A DNA stretch of 64,000 bases, taken from assembly GCA_038380435.1 (NCBI GenBank), contig JAWZYU010000025.1, forward strand, positions 47,190,691-47,254,690. The letters are read 5' to 3'. Below the pieces are notes generated by a model. It made no database searches. It was not told the origin of the DNA and worked only from the letters and a program-made list of their open reading frames with translations. Every line of letters starts with the position of its first letter. The stretch's first letter is position 1. Shown here one piece after another: positions 44,573 to 54,760 of this stretch. This DNA comes from Ryuthela nishihirai. Lineage: Eukaryota > Arthropoda > Arachnida > Araneae > Heptathelidae. The position numbers and the translations under genes are program-made.

Positions 44573-45013
44573 CGACGAGTAGGAGAAGCAAACTCACAGC
44601 AGCTTGTGATGAAATCCACGAAATTCATTAAGATAAGCTGAAGCCACCTCCCAAAACATGTTAATATTTTATCGGTCATGAATATTCCATCAGGATTAGG
44701 GAAAAGGTCTCCCTTTATCTTGATTTCCGTAGAATTGGCTGCAAGCTTTTCTGATACTTTAAGTATCCAACCTAAAATACTTACTCCACCTCTTCTCGTG
44801 CAGTCTACTTTGTCCAGTGGTTAAGTGGTCACCGTGCTCTGCTGTCGAGCCAAAATTCAGATTTATAATGACGTTTCTAAGTCTCTTCGTTGGCTCACTA
44901 TCCTGCTGCGAAGGTTGGCTCGGGTTAGAGCACGACAGGTTCGTAACTTGATGTTCTAAAATTTTATTCCTCACTCTGCCTGTTTAAAATTTGTGCTACT
45001 AATCTCCACTCAT
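44573..45013. other. Unique stretch
   Basis: CAGTGGTTAAGTGGTCACCG near 44817 is weakly like a SINE-B A-box arm, but no B box follows. No gene seen. Confidence 0.3.
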
Positions 45014-45403
45014 GGGGGCGGGGGTGGCTCAGTCGGTAGCGCGCCAGGCTCGTAATCTGTAGTTCCCAGGTTCGAGTCCCAGCTGGGTCAGCGTTGAGAT
45101 TTATCTCCGCAAAAATTCCCCGCCCTGCCCACGGTCAGTAGGGGACACCGCTGGGTTCGGAAAGGCCGCCGTCCGTCGGATGGGACGTTAAGCCGTGGCC
45201 CCGTGTGTGGGGGAGACATACCCTGTGCACGTTAAAGAACACGCTGGATGGCCTTGACGGGAGACTACCATCTGTCTCCCAACAGCTGTTCCAGTGGGTC
45301 CCCTCCCCCAACCATCTCTGAGCCTTCGGGTTCCATGTGACCTGGCCATTTAGCCCATGGTGTGCAAAAAAGTGCCGCTCAGAGGTAAAACAACCCAACC
45401 CAA
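45014..45403 (+). mobile_element. SINE-A, full length
   Basis: Complete plus-strand copy with tail CAACCCAACCCAAA. No clear TSD. Confidence 0.92.
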
Positions 45404-46550
45404 AGCCGCTAGAAAGGTAAAGTCATCCGGTCCAATTCGCCACTTTTTTTAGTCATTGAACACTATTTTTTGCTCCGTTTTAGTCGTTTTAATGAACGAA
45501 TTTCCATTCCCAAATAGTAAATAGAGTTCACAATCCTTTGAACTCTTTTTTCCACTAAACTTCTGTTTCCGTAAAGAAAAACCCTAATACTCTTAAAAGG
45601 CAAAGTGCATTAATATAGAACGGGAACTATAATCCACATCTTCCTCTTCAAAACTTGCCGCCATCCTTCCCTTTTTCTGCTCAACTTTTCTCAGAACGAA
45701 TGACATGATGAAAGCGAAATCCATGCTTAATATTTTTTCCTTCAATAAATGCTCCCCGTTTACTGCTCGTTCCGATGCTTATTAGTGGAACAGCACGAAC
45801 TAAGAGATGCCTCAATTTAAATAATACTAACGAAAAAGGCTGCAATCCATTAGTAAAAGGTTGATTCGCTTTCGAAAGGAATCATCAATAGAAGAAACCG
45901 GCTCTTAATCGTTGCATCGGCTCTTGCAGAAGAATCAGCAAAATAACTTCGAGCGAGCAGAATAAAAAAAAGGAACAACTTTCATAATAACCGAGACTCT
46001 TCGCATATTTATTGGAATATTTGCATGTTTACTACAGATTAGTATTTATCATCTCACTTGCAAAAGCGAAGGAATTATTCCTGTTTTTTTTTTTGTTCTG
46101 AGAGTATGTTATTGGTTATATCCCAGTCATGTCTTAATGGAGCGAAAAAAACGTTTCTATACTCGGAAAGAACGAATTTTTTAACGAGAAGCCACAATCA
46201 CTGCACTTAAATATCTGCACCAAATTAGAAAGGGAGACCCCTTGCTCGTCACTCTGTTGCTACTTTTTGCAAAACTGTTTGTCTTAAAAGTCTTCTGTTT
46301 AAGTGTTTTCGGTTAGGTAAGAGATTCTTCTGATGCTTAAATCTTGTGTGCATTAAGAGAAGTGGAAAACGAAGTTTTCTTCTTCTTGAAACAAGTTTTT
46401 GTTAACCGATTACTTCGGCTGAGGCAATAGAAATTGCCAGTTTTAAGTTTATTTATAATATTTCCAAAAGAATTTTGGCCAAGATGTCTGAATGTTAAAG
46501 AAGTATTTTTCATATCTTTTCACATTGATCTATTTGACCATTAAGTTTGG
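45404..46550. other. Unique AT-rich stretch
   Basis: No gene, array or recognisable transposon over 1.1 kb. Confidence 0.4.
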
Positions 46551-46552
46551 TG

Positions 46553-47335
46553 CGCTGTTTTATCTCTCAGATAGGGGGCGCTTTTTGCGCACAGATATGT
46601 CAATGGCCAGGTCACAAGAACCCCAAGGGCTCAGAGAACGTTGGAAGAAGGGTTGGGTTGGGTTGTTTTACCTCTGAGCGGCAATTTTTTGCACACCATG
46701 GGATAAATGGCCAGGTCACATGGACCCCGAAGGCTCAGAGAAGGTTGGGGGAGGGGACCCACTGGAACAGCTGTTGGGAGACAGATGGTAGCTCCCATCA
46801 AGGCCATCCAGCGTGTTCTTTAACGTGCAGAGGGTATGGCTCTATCTCGTACACGGGGCCACGGCTTAACGTCCCATCCGACGGACGGCGGCCTTTCCAA
46901 GCCCATCGGTGTCCCCTGCTGACCGTGGGCAGGGCGGGGAATTTTTGCGGAGATAAATCTCAACGCTGACCCAGCTGGGACTCGAACTTGGGAACTACAG
47001 ATTACGAGTCTGGCGCGCTACCGACTGAGCCACCCCCGCTCCGTTGGGAGAAGGGAATCCATTGGAGAGCTGCCCTCTCAGACATCTCTCATCAAGACCA
47101 TCCATCGTGTTCTTAAACTGCACAAGGTATGGCTCTCTTATACACGGCACCACGGCTTGAGCGTCCCATTTAACGTACGGAGGTCTTTGTAAGTCCATCG
47201 ATGCCCCCTTTCACACTGAGGTCAGGGAGGAAGTCTAACGGAAATAAATATCAAGGTTCAGATAGTTGGGATTCGAAGCTAGGAACTGCAGATTAGAAGC
47301 CTGAAGTGCTACAGACTGAGCCAACTCTCGTCCCC
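46553..47335 (-). mobile_element. Old SINE-A split by a young SINE-A
   Basis: Left part 46553-46652 (CGCTGTTTTATCTCTCAG to GAACGTTGGAAGAAGGG) and right part 47042-47335 (CGTTGGGAGAAGGG to GACTGAGCCAACTCTCGTCC) form one diverged minus-strand SINE-A. The young copy sits between them. Confidence 0.85.
46653..47041 (-). mobile_element. Young SINE-A nested in an old SINE-A
   Basis: Complete minus-strand copy whose 14 bp TSD, CGTTGG(A/G)AGAAGGG (46639-46652 and 47042-47055), lies in the older SINE. The tail has three TTGGG-type repeats. It gives a clear relative age order. Confidence 0.93.
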
Positions 47336-47344
47336 ATTCTGGTA

Positions 47345-47583
47345 GATATTTTTATTGTTTTTTTTTTTGCACACAATGGGCTAAATTTCAAGTCATAAGA
47401 TACCCAATAGCTGGATAAGAGAAAGAAATTCACTGAACTGTTATTAGGAGCAAGATATATACCTCGTGTCATGGACATCCAGCTTGCTCTTTAACGTGCA
47501 CAGGCTTTTTAATGCCACTCATGCACATGGGCTTAATGTCTAATCCGAAGCGAAGGTCACCTTTTCAAGCTTAGAAGTATCCC
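47345..47583 (-). mobile_element. Old SINE-A, head lost
   Basis: Diverged minus-strand SINE-A body (CACACAATGGGCTAAATTTC, CATCCAGCTTGCTCTTTAAC, GGGCTTAATGTCTAATCCGA, TTTTCAAGCTTAGAAG). Its left-hand (3') end abuts the old copy at 46553-47335. A young SINE-A interrupts it at 47600. Confidence 0.7.
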
Positions 47584-47599
47584 TTTTCTTACTGAAAAT

Positions 47600-47984
47600 G
47601 GGGGCGGGGGTGGCTCAGTCGGTAGCGCGCCAGGCTCGTAATCTGTAGTTCCCAGGTTCGAGTCCCAGCTGGGTCAGCGTAGAGATTTATCTCCGCAAAT
47701 TCCCCCGCCCTGCCCACGGTCAGTAGGAGACACCGATGGGCTTGGAAAGGCCGCCGTCCGTCGGATGGGACGTTAAGCCGTGGCCCCGTGTGCGGGAGAG
47801 CCATACCCTGTGCACGTTAAAGAACACGCTGGATGGCCTTGACGGGAGGCTACCATCTGTCTCCCAACAGCTGTTCCAGTGGCTCCCCTCCCCCAACCTT
47901 CTCTGAGCCTTCTGGTCCATGTGACCTGGCCATTTATCCCATGGTGTGCATAAAAGTGCCGTTCAGAGGTAAAACAACCCAACC
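47600..47984 (+). mobile_element. SINE-A, full length, TSD
   Basis: Complete plus-strand copy with an imperfect TSD of about 16 bp (CC(T)TTTCTTACTGAAAA at 47582-47598 and 47985-48000). Confidence 0.92.
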
Positions 47985-48000
47985 CCTTTCTTACTGAAAA

Positions 48001-48168
48001 CCGCCTCGTGGCTACTGAACGAAGGGCCCTGAGTTCGAGCCCCGGTAAGCCATGGCGGTTTTTTTTTCTGCTGAGCTCTCTCCTTTCTCACAGACTTTCT
48101 TCTATGACATAACTGACAGGCTCCTCTAAGGCCTCTGTGGCAAGCAGCTGCTTGAGGGAATATTTAGA
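48001..48168 (+). mobile_element. SINE-B copy, A box lost
   Basis: Reads GTGGCTACTGAACGAAGGGC, GAGTTCGAGCCCCGG, TTTTTTCTGCTGAGCTC and TGTGGCAAGCAGCTGCTTGA then GGGAATATTTA, matching units at 22310-22880 with some divergence. Starts after the A box, as does the first unit of that tandem. Confidence 0.8.
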
Positions 48169-48959
48169 GACTACTGGAGAAAATCTCAACGTAGGCACAA
48201 CGAAGATCAAACATTTCCAGTGGCGCGGCGTAAGTAACAGCCAGAGAGACTCTGAGACTGCGCAGTAAAGGCTTCGAAGTTCTCATAAATCATGGATTAA
48301 CAGAGGATTAATAGGCCATTCATTGTTCTGTGATTTAGCATAACTCTGAAAGTGTCGATTGTGCACTTTCATAGCTGCCGACAACTTAAGCTGCAGCAAC
48401 TGTTAATTATTCCGCGGTTAGGATTTACTTTCTCCTTTAAATATTCCTTGCTTAGCTTCTTTAGTTGAAACTTAATGACGGCGATGACGTTGAGGTCGGG
48501 GAACGTTCTTCATGGAAAAGAATTTGCCAGGTAATCTCTTTGTCGATAATTCTCTTATCGTTACTGACCTTCTGTCAACGATCAATAGAGGGCGCAAGCA
48601 TCCTTCTTTAGCTCTTGAAAGATGGAAGCCTCCCCCCCCACTCCCACGTACACATATCCAGAAGTGGGGTTTCTTACAGAAGAGGAGATTAAGAGATAAA
48701 TTGTTTGGAACGCCTCATCATGAAAGTCAAGATGATCAAATTTTAGTTAAAAATTCATTGAGTGATTCTCTGCCCACCCTGAGGTGAACAGGCTGAGCTA
48801 TCGATGTTTCAGTTAATCTGTTATTTTCTGCTCTGCCTTATTCTAATGGCCTCTTTTTAAATAAATTAAGAAAACATTTCAAATAGATTAAGAAAGAAGG
48901 GCAGAAGAAGAAACCAAATATTAATGAAATTTTTTGAAATGAGATAAGTATCTGGCATC
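48169..48959. other. Unique stretch
   Basis: A 91-codon plus frame (48512-48787) holds a Pro-rich patch coded by a C run. I do not recognise it. No other feature. Confidence 0.35.
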
Positions 48960-48967
48960 ATCTACAG

Positions 48968-49711
48968 CAGTGTTCCCAACAGGAGAGTTTTAGAAATTAG
49001 AGGAGGGGGGGGGGTCAGTTTCTTTTTTGGAAGAAATTGATTAAATACACTATCAAAGAGTTCTCAGGCTATCATAGTTATGCATGTTTTGTTTGTCCAT
49101 CGGATGGGACGTTAAACCGTGTCGCCGTGTGCGGGAGAGCCATATGCTGTGTGGGCCAGGGTGGCTCAGTCGGTAGCGCGCCAGGCTCGTAATCTGTAAT
49201 TCCCAGGTTCGAGTTCCAGCTGGGTCAGCGTTGAGATTTACCTCCGCAAATTTCTCCGCCTTGCCCACGGTCAGTAGGGGACACCGATGGGTTTGGAAAG
49301 GCCGCCGTCCGTCGGATGGGACGTTTAGCCTTGGCCCCGTGTGCGGGAGAGCCATACCCTGTGCACGTTAAAGAACACGCTGAATGGTCTTGACGGGAGG
49401 CTACCATCTGTCACCCAACAGCTGTTCCATTGGGTCCCTTCCCCCAACCTTCTCTGAGCCTTCGGGGTCCTTGTGACCTGGACATTTAAGCCCATGGTGT
49501 GCAAAAAAGTGCCGCTCAGAAGTAAAACAATCCAACCCACGTTTTGTTTTAGAAGAAAAAAGTTAAGAATTCAGACTTACAGTTTCAAAATACTCTTGCA
49601 AGGTAAATATTATTTCACTTAGTTTTACGCGAGAAAAAATAATTTATTGTTAAAAAATAAACGTTAGAAAATGTAAAGGGGCGCTGAGCACAAAAAGGCT
49701 GGGAAATACTG
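48968..49711. mobile_element. hAT-type MITE with SINE-A inside
   Basis: Left end CAGTGTTCCCAACAGG (48968) and right end CTGGGAAATACTG (ending 49711) are inverted, as in hAT elements. They are flanked by 8 bp ATCTA(C/G)AG at 48960-48967 and 49712-49719. Subtracting the SINE-A chimera (49096-49538) leaves about 300 bp, non-coding. The 8 bp TSD length is diagnostic of hAT. Confidence 0.75.
49096..49538 (+). mobile_element. Chimeric SINE-A: partial body plus full copy
   Basis: A 57 bp internal SINE piece (49096-49152, GATGGGACGTTAAACCGTG to CATATGCTGTG) is joined to a full-length copy starting GGGCCAGGGTGGC (49153). The pair is flanked by CATGTTTTGTTT (49084-49095) and CACGTTTTGTTT (about 49538-49549), a single imperfect TSD for the whole. 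This is consistent with template switching during insertion. Confidence 0.8.
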
Positions 49712-49993
49712 ATCTAGAGTTTTTTAATGATACTTTCTTTGAACAACTGTTTTTGGGAATAAGGTATAATTTACGAACAGCACGATTTAAAAGTTAAAGT
49801 TTTCTTTGTAATGCAGGAAATGTTTTTGGGAAGTATTTGCCTCATAACATTATTATTATTTTGAAAGTTACGGTTTTTCGTTGCGTGGTGCAATTTGGGG
49901 AGTTATTTTTTTTTTATACAAAATTGAATTTTGAAATCTGAGTTTGAAACTGTCCGTTTTGTGTTATTTAAAATTCCTTTTCCGCTTTTTGCT

Positions 49994-50363
49994 GGGGCGG
50001 GGATATCTCAGTCGGTAGCGCGCCAGGCTCGTAATCTGTAGTTCCCAGGTTCGAGTCCCAGCTGGGTCAGCGTTGAGATTTATCTCCGCAAAAATTCCCC
50101 ACCCTGCCCATGGTCAGTAGGGGACACCGATGGGCTTGGAAAGGCCGCCGTCCGTCGGATGGGACGTTAAGACGTGGCCCCGTGTGCGGGAGAGCCATAC
50201 CCTGTGCAGTTAAAGAACACGCTGGATGGCCTTGACGAGAGGCTACCAGCTGTTCCAGTGGGTCCCCTCCCCCAACCTTCTCTGAGCCTTCGGGGTCCAT
50301 GTGACCTGGCCATTTAGCCCATGGTGTGCAAAAAAGTGCCGCTCAGAGTTAAAACAACCCAAC
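49994..50363 (+). mobile_element. SINE-A, small internal deletion
   Basis: Plus-strand copy with A box ATATCTCAGTCGG. ATCTGTCTCCCAAC is missing (reads GGCTACCAGCTGTTCC). No clear TSD. Confidence 0.92.
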
Positions 50364-50485
50364 TCCCTCTTTTGGAGTCTAAAGAAATCTGTATATATCT
50401 CAGGCGGGCAGGACGGAACACATAAAAAAAGACATTAAGTATCTAAGACAATATATAGCCGTGATACTAGTATCTTCGGTTTCTA

Positions 50486-50730
50486 GGTTTTTTTTTACCC
50501 CTGAGCGACATTTTTTAACGCAAAGGGTTAAAGGGCTAAGTCGCAAGGACCTTCAGAGCTCAGACTGTGGAATACAGCGAACATCTGTTTGGAGAGAGAG
50601 AGGAGCCTCCCATTAAAGCCATTCATGGTCTTTAACGTACACACAGTATGGCTTTTCTGTATACAGAACCATACCTTATCATCCTATGAGATGGAAGGCA
50701 ACCTTTGAGGTTGTGCTGGCCTTCTATTAA
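50486..50730 (-). mobile_element. Old SINE-A, head lost
   Basis: Diverged minus-strand body: TTTTTTACCCCTGAGCGACA, GGCTAAGTCGCAAGGACC, GAGCCTCCCATTAAAGCC, GTCTTTAACGTACACAC and GAACCATACCTTATCAT. The tRNA-like part is absent. Confidence 0.7.
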
Positions 50731-50910
50731 TTCAATGAGTGTGTCCTAATTACATTCTGAACGAGAATGTCGTAAAAGCTCAGAAAGATTTCTGTTTCTT
50801 GAAAATTAATAAAATAATTCTTATTTCTTTTGCATTTTTAAAAATATTTTGTAATATTAAAAGGTATTTAGAAATTCCCTTCACTGTTTTTAATCTAATT
50901 TACCACTTCT

Positions 50911-53400
50911 TTGGTTCTCTCCATAACTAGTTGGAATGTGAGGACTCTGCACGGAGCCTTTTCTCTTGATGTCCTCACACAAGAATTCCACCGTTATGAT
51001 TTAGATATTCTCGGCTTGCAAGAGACCAGATGGACAGATAAAGGTCGGATTCTTAAAAATAATCTTAAATATTTTTTTAGGGAGGGAAAATAAAAAGTAT
51101 CTCCAAGACGTAGGTCTGCTTCTCAGCAGACATGCTAATGATACTCTTCTAGGATATGAGTGCATTAATGAAAGGTTTCTTACGGCAAAATTTCAGACAA
51201 GCATTAAAAACATGAATGTTGCCCATGCCTGTTCTAAACAATGTGATTAGTTCTACTACCATTGTTTGTAATGATGATAGATGCATTACTGGCTTTAATG
51301 TTTGCCCTATAACAGTCTGAAGTTATTTGCGCCAGGCTCGTAATCTGTAGTTCCCAGGTTCGAGTCCCAGCTGGGTCAGCGTTTAGATTTTTCTCCGCAA
51401 AATTCCCCGCCCTGTCCACGGTCAGTAGGGGATACCGATGGACTTGGAAAGGCCGCCTCCGTCGGATGGGACGTTAAGCCGTAGCCCCGTGTGCGGGAGA
51501 GCCATACCCTGTGCACGATAAAGAACACGCTGGATGGCCTTGACGGGAGGCTACCATCTGTCTCCCAAAAGCTGTTCCAGTGGGTCCCCTCCCCCAACCT
51601 TCTCTGAGCCTTCGGAGTCCATGTGACCTGGCCATTTAGCCCACGGTGTGCAAAAAAGTGCCGCTCAGAGGTAAAACAACCCAACCCAACTAAAGTTATT
51701 TTGTCTATTTCTAAACTTAAACTGATGAAACTTAACCTAGCCATGATTCTGTCATGGCTAGGTGGGCTGAGCATTTCAGTGATATTCTGAACAATGCGGT
51801 TAGTTCTATTCCCATTGTTTGCAATGATGATAGATGCATTGGTGGCTTTAATGTTGGCCCTATAACACAATCTGAAGTTATTTTGGCAGTTTCTAAACTT
51901 AAACTTCATAAATCCCCAGGGGTAGATGAAATTACTACGGAAATGCTTAGAGCTGGGAATGTTTCGGTTACCACTTGGATGACTGAAATTCTGAATATCT
52001 TTTATGATAAAGGCATGGTTCCTAAGGATTTTACCAGAGCTATTGTTATCTCTATTTTTAGAAAAGGTGATCGCAGTTCTTGTGATAACTATAGGGGTAT
52101 CAGCCTACTCTCTGTTCCAGGTAAAGTTCTTTCCATGATTGTGCTTAATAGAATTAAGAATCTGGTTGACAGTCAATTGCGTGATGAGCAATGTGGATTC
52201 AGAAGTGGTAGGGGATGTGTGGATCAGATATTTTCACTCAGGCAGATTCTTGAGAAATGTTTAGAGTTTTCGAAACATTTGGTTGCTAGCTTTGTTGATT
52301 TCTAAAAGGTTTTCGACTCTGTTGATCGTCAATATTTTTGTTGTTGATTGTGAAATCATATGGTATACCAGACAAGTTAGTTAACATAATGAAAGCTCTC
52401 TATAATAACACTGAGTCGTGTGTGAGAGTTAGTAAGGCTTGTAGCAATTGGTTTAGCATTACTTCTGGTGTTTGACAAGGGTGCATATTGTCTCCTTTTC
52501 TCTCTCTAGTTTGCTTATTGATTATGTTATGCAAAATTCACTGCAAGGGAAAGATTTTGGCCTTAAATGGTCTGGAGATAGGAAAATTTCTGATTTAGAT
52601 TATGCTGATGATTTAGCCCTTTTGGCAAATGATGTTGATGAGATGAACTCTTTCATTCGAGCTGTTGATGAGACTGGTAGCAGAGTAGGTTTGGTTATAA
52701 ACAGAGAGAAAACTAAAGTGATGAAAATTGGTCAGGCAGGCTGTGATTCAGTTAATCTGAATGGTTGCAGTCTTGAGCAGGTGTCACAGTTTAATTATCT
52801 TGGGAGCTATGTAACAGATAATGGTGATGTGCGGCATGAGATTAACAGACGAATAGGGATTGCTGCCGGGACTTTTAAGAATCTATGGAGAGTGTGAAGA
52901 AATAGGCGTATACACCTAAAGACTAAAATTAATTAGACTGTATAATAGTTTGGTTCTTTCTAGGGTTAGTTTTGGTAGTGAAACTTGGACACTTTGTAAA
53001 CAAGATAACAGGAAACTAGATGCTTTTGATTCCAGATGCTTACGCAGTATCTTGGGCATTAGGTGGTTCCACTTTGTAACTAATGATGAGGTTAGGCAAA
53101 GGAGCCAGCAAACTCTTTTGAGCAGCATATTGTGCAGTGAGAGACTCCGTTGATTTGGATATGTGGATAATTCTACACTAGCTAATAGGATTACGAACAA
53201 TGTGCCTAAAGACTGCTGAAAGAGGGGGGAAATCTAGGATGCGGTGGGCAGACAATGTCAAATAGAGCCTTGTTAGAATTGATGTGCTGTAGCTTGATGC
53301 AGCAGAAGTAGCTCAGGACAGATATGCTTGGAGAACTAAATTGCACTGTCTGGTTGAACCTCCATAGCCCATGGCTGCTTGGTGATGACGATGAAACCAA
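50911..53400 (+). pseudogene. RTE/craniofacial-type LINE, broken (EN + RT)
   Basis: Endonuclease start ITSWNVRTL and LDILGLQETRW (50911-51045), then GLLLSRHANDTLLGYECINE in another frame. Most of the endonuclease and the linker are deleted. The RT region (51754-52305) has FRKGDRSSCDNYRGISLLS, CGFRSGRGCVDQIFSLRQI and FVDF. A stop (52303-52305) precedes VFDSVDR, and an in-frame TGA replaces the residue before QGCILSPF (about 52470). The catalytic YADD is intact at 52601-52612. The C-terminal part follows with further stops (SETWTLCKQDNRKLDAF near 52980). Such proteins reverse transcribe their own RNA at nicked DNA and can mobilise SINEs. Non-functional here. SINE-A is inserted at 51329. Confidence 0.85.
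51329..51689 (+). mobile_element. SINE-A in LINE, 5' truncated, TSD
   Basis: Begins at GCGCCAGGCTCGTAATC, so about 28 bases of head including the A box are missing. The tail CAACCCAACC is normal. The 12 bp TSD CT(G/A)AAGTTATTT is at 51317-51328 and 51690-51701. Insertion truncated at the 5' end, as LINE machinery often does. Confidence 0.93.
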
Positions 53401-53771
53401 ATCCAAGATATTTTACAGGTGAAAATATCTAAACAAACTTGGATATGTCAAACTTTCTAAATGATCTATATTTTACTCTGTCTTATTTACATTTAGGAAA
53501 AACTTACATTGAAAATAAAGTTATCCAAAAAAAAAAAAACATAAAAAATCTCCAGACCATGAAGAAAGATATCAAAATTCAGATTCTTTTAAATCCGGAT
53601 CAGATTGAGAAATAATAAATAAGGTTTTGAAAAAAGACATAAAAACATTGCACATGGTGAAATTTTGATCACAGTAAGAATTATCTTTCATCAAAATGGA
53701 AAGTGTGCTCTTTTTTTCGCAGATAGGGAGCATAACTGGGCAACATGTTTGCCTAATGCCTGGATTAGGAC
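53401..53771. other. Unique AT-rich stretch
   Basis: Lies between the LINE 3' end and the 33 bp array. Nothing recognisable. Confidence 0.35.
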
Positions 53772-54760
53772 CTTAGGGTGTCCATTCCCCAGTAGGAATG
53801 GACCCTTAGGGTGTCCATTCCTCTGTAGGAATGGGCCCTTATGGTGTCCATTCCCCTGTAGGAATGGGCCCTTAGGGTGTCCATTCCCCTGTAGGAATGG
53901 GCCCTTAGGTGTTCATTCCCTGTAGGAATGGGCCCTTAGGGTGCCCATTCCCAGTGGGGTGTCCATTCCCCTGTATGAATGGGCCCTTAGGGTGTCCATT
54001 CTCTTGTAGGAATGGGCCCTTGTCCATTCCCCTGTAGGAATGGGCCCTTAGGGTGTCCATTCCCCTGTAGGAATGGGCCCTTAGGTGTTCATTCCCTGTA
54101 GGAATGGGCCCTTAGGGTGCCCATTCCCCTGTATGAATGGGCCCTTAGGGTGTCCATTTCCCTGTATGAATGGGCCCTTAGGGTGTCCATTCCCCTGTAT
54201 GAATGGGCCATTAGGGTGTCCATTCCCCTGTAGGAATGGGCCCTTAGGTGTTCATTCCCTGTAGGAATGGGCCCTTAGGGTGCCCATTCCCAGTGGGGTG
54301 TCCATTCCCCTGTATGAATGGGCCCTTAGGGTGTCCATTCTCTTGTAGGAATGGGCCCTTAGGGTGTCCATTCCCCTGTATGAATGGGCCCTTAGGGTGT
54401 CCATTCCCCTGTATGAATGGGCCCTTAGGGTGTCCATTCCCCTGTAGGAATGGGCACTTAGGTGTTCATTCCCTGTAGGAATGGGCCCTTAGGGTGCCCA
54501 TTCCCAGTGGGGTGTCCATTCCCCTGTATGAATGGGCCCTTAGGGTGTCCATTCTCTTGTAGGAATGGGCCCTTAGGGTGTCCATTACCCTGTATGAATG
54601 GGCCCTTAGGGTGTCCATTCCCCTGTATGAATGGGCCCTTAGGGTGTCCATTCCCCTGTAGGAATGGGCCCTTGTAGTGTCCATTCCCCTGTAGGAATGG
54701 GCCCTTGTAGTGTCCATTCCCCTGTAGGAATGGGCCCTTGTAGTGTCCATTCCCCTGTCC
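53772..54760. repeat. 33 bp tandem repeat with hairpin units, ~29 copies
   Basis: Unit GTGTCCATTCCCCTGTAGGA then ATGGGCCCTTAGG. Each unit holds the inverted pair CCATTCC/GGAATGG around a CCTGTA-type loop, and a GGGCCC palindrome. Truncated units (CATTCCCAGTGGGGTG) recur at 53941, 54280 and 54494. The last two are 214 bp apart and lie in a longer copied block. Open frames on both strands follow from unit length 33. Confidence 0.93.

Noticed and set aside
46651..46675. Telomere-like repeats in the SINE tails (TTGGG/AACCC)
   Set aside because: Only one to four units, always at the SINE 3' end. They are the SINE's tail and not telomeric DNA.
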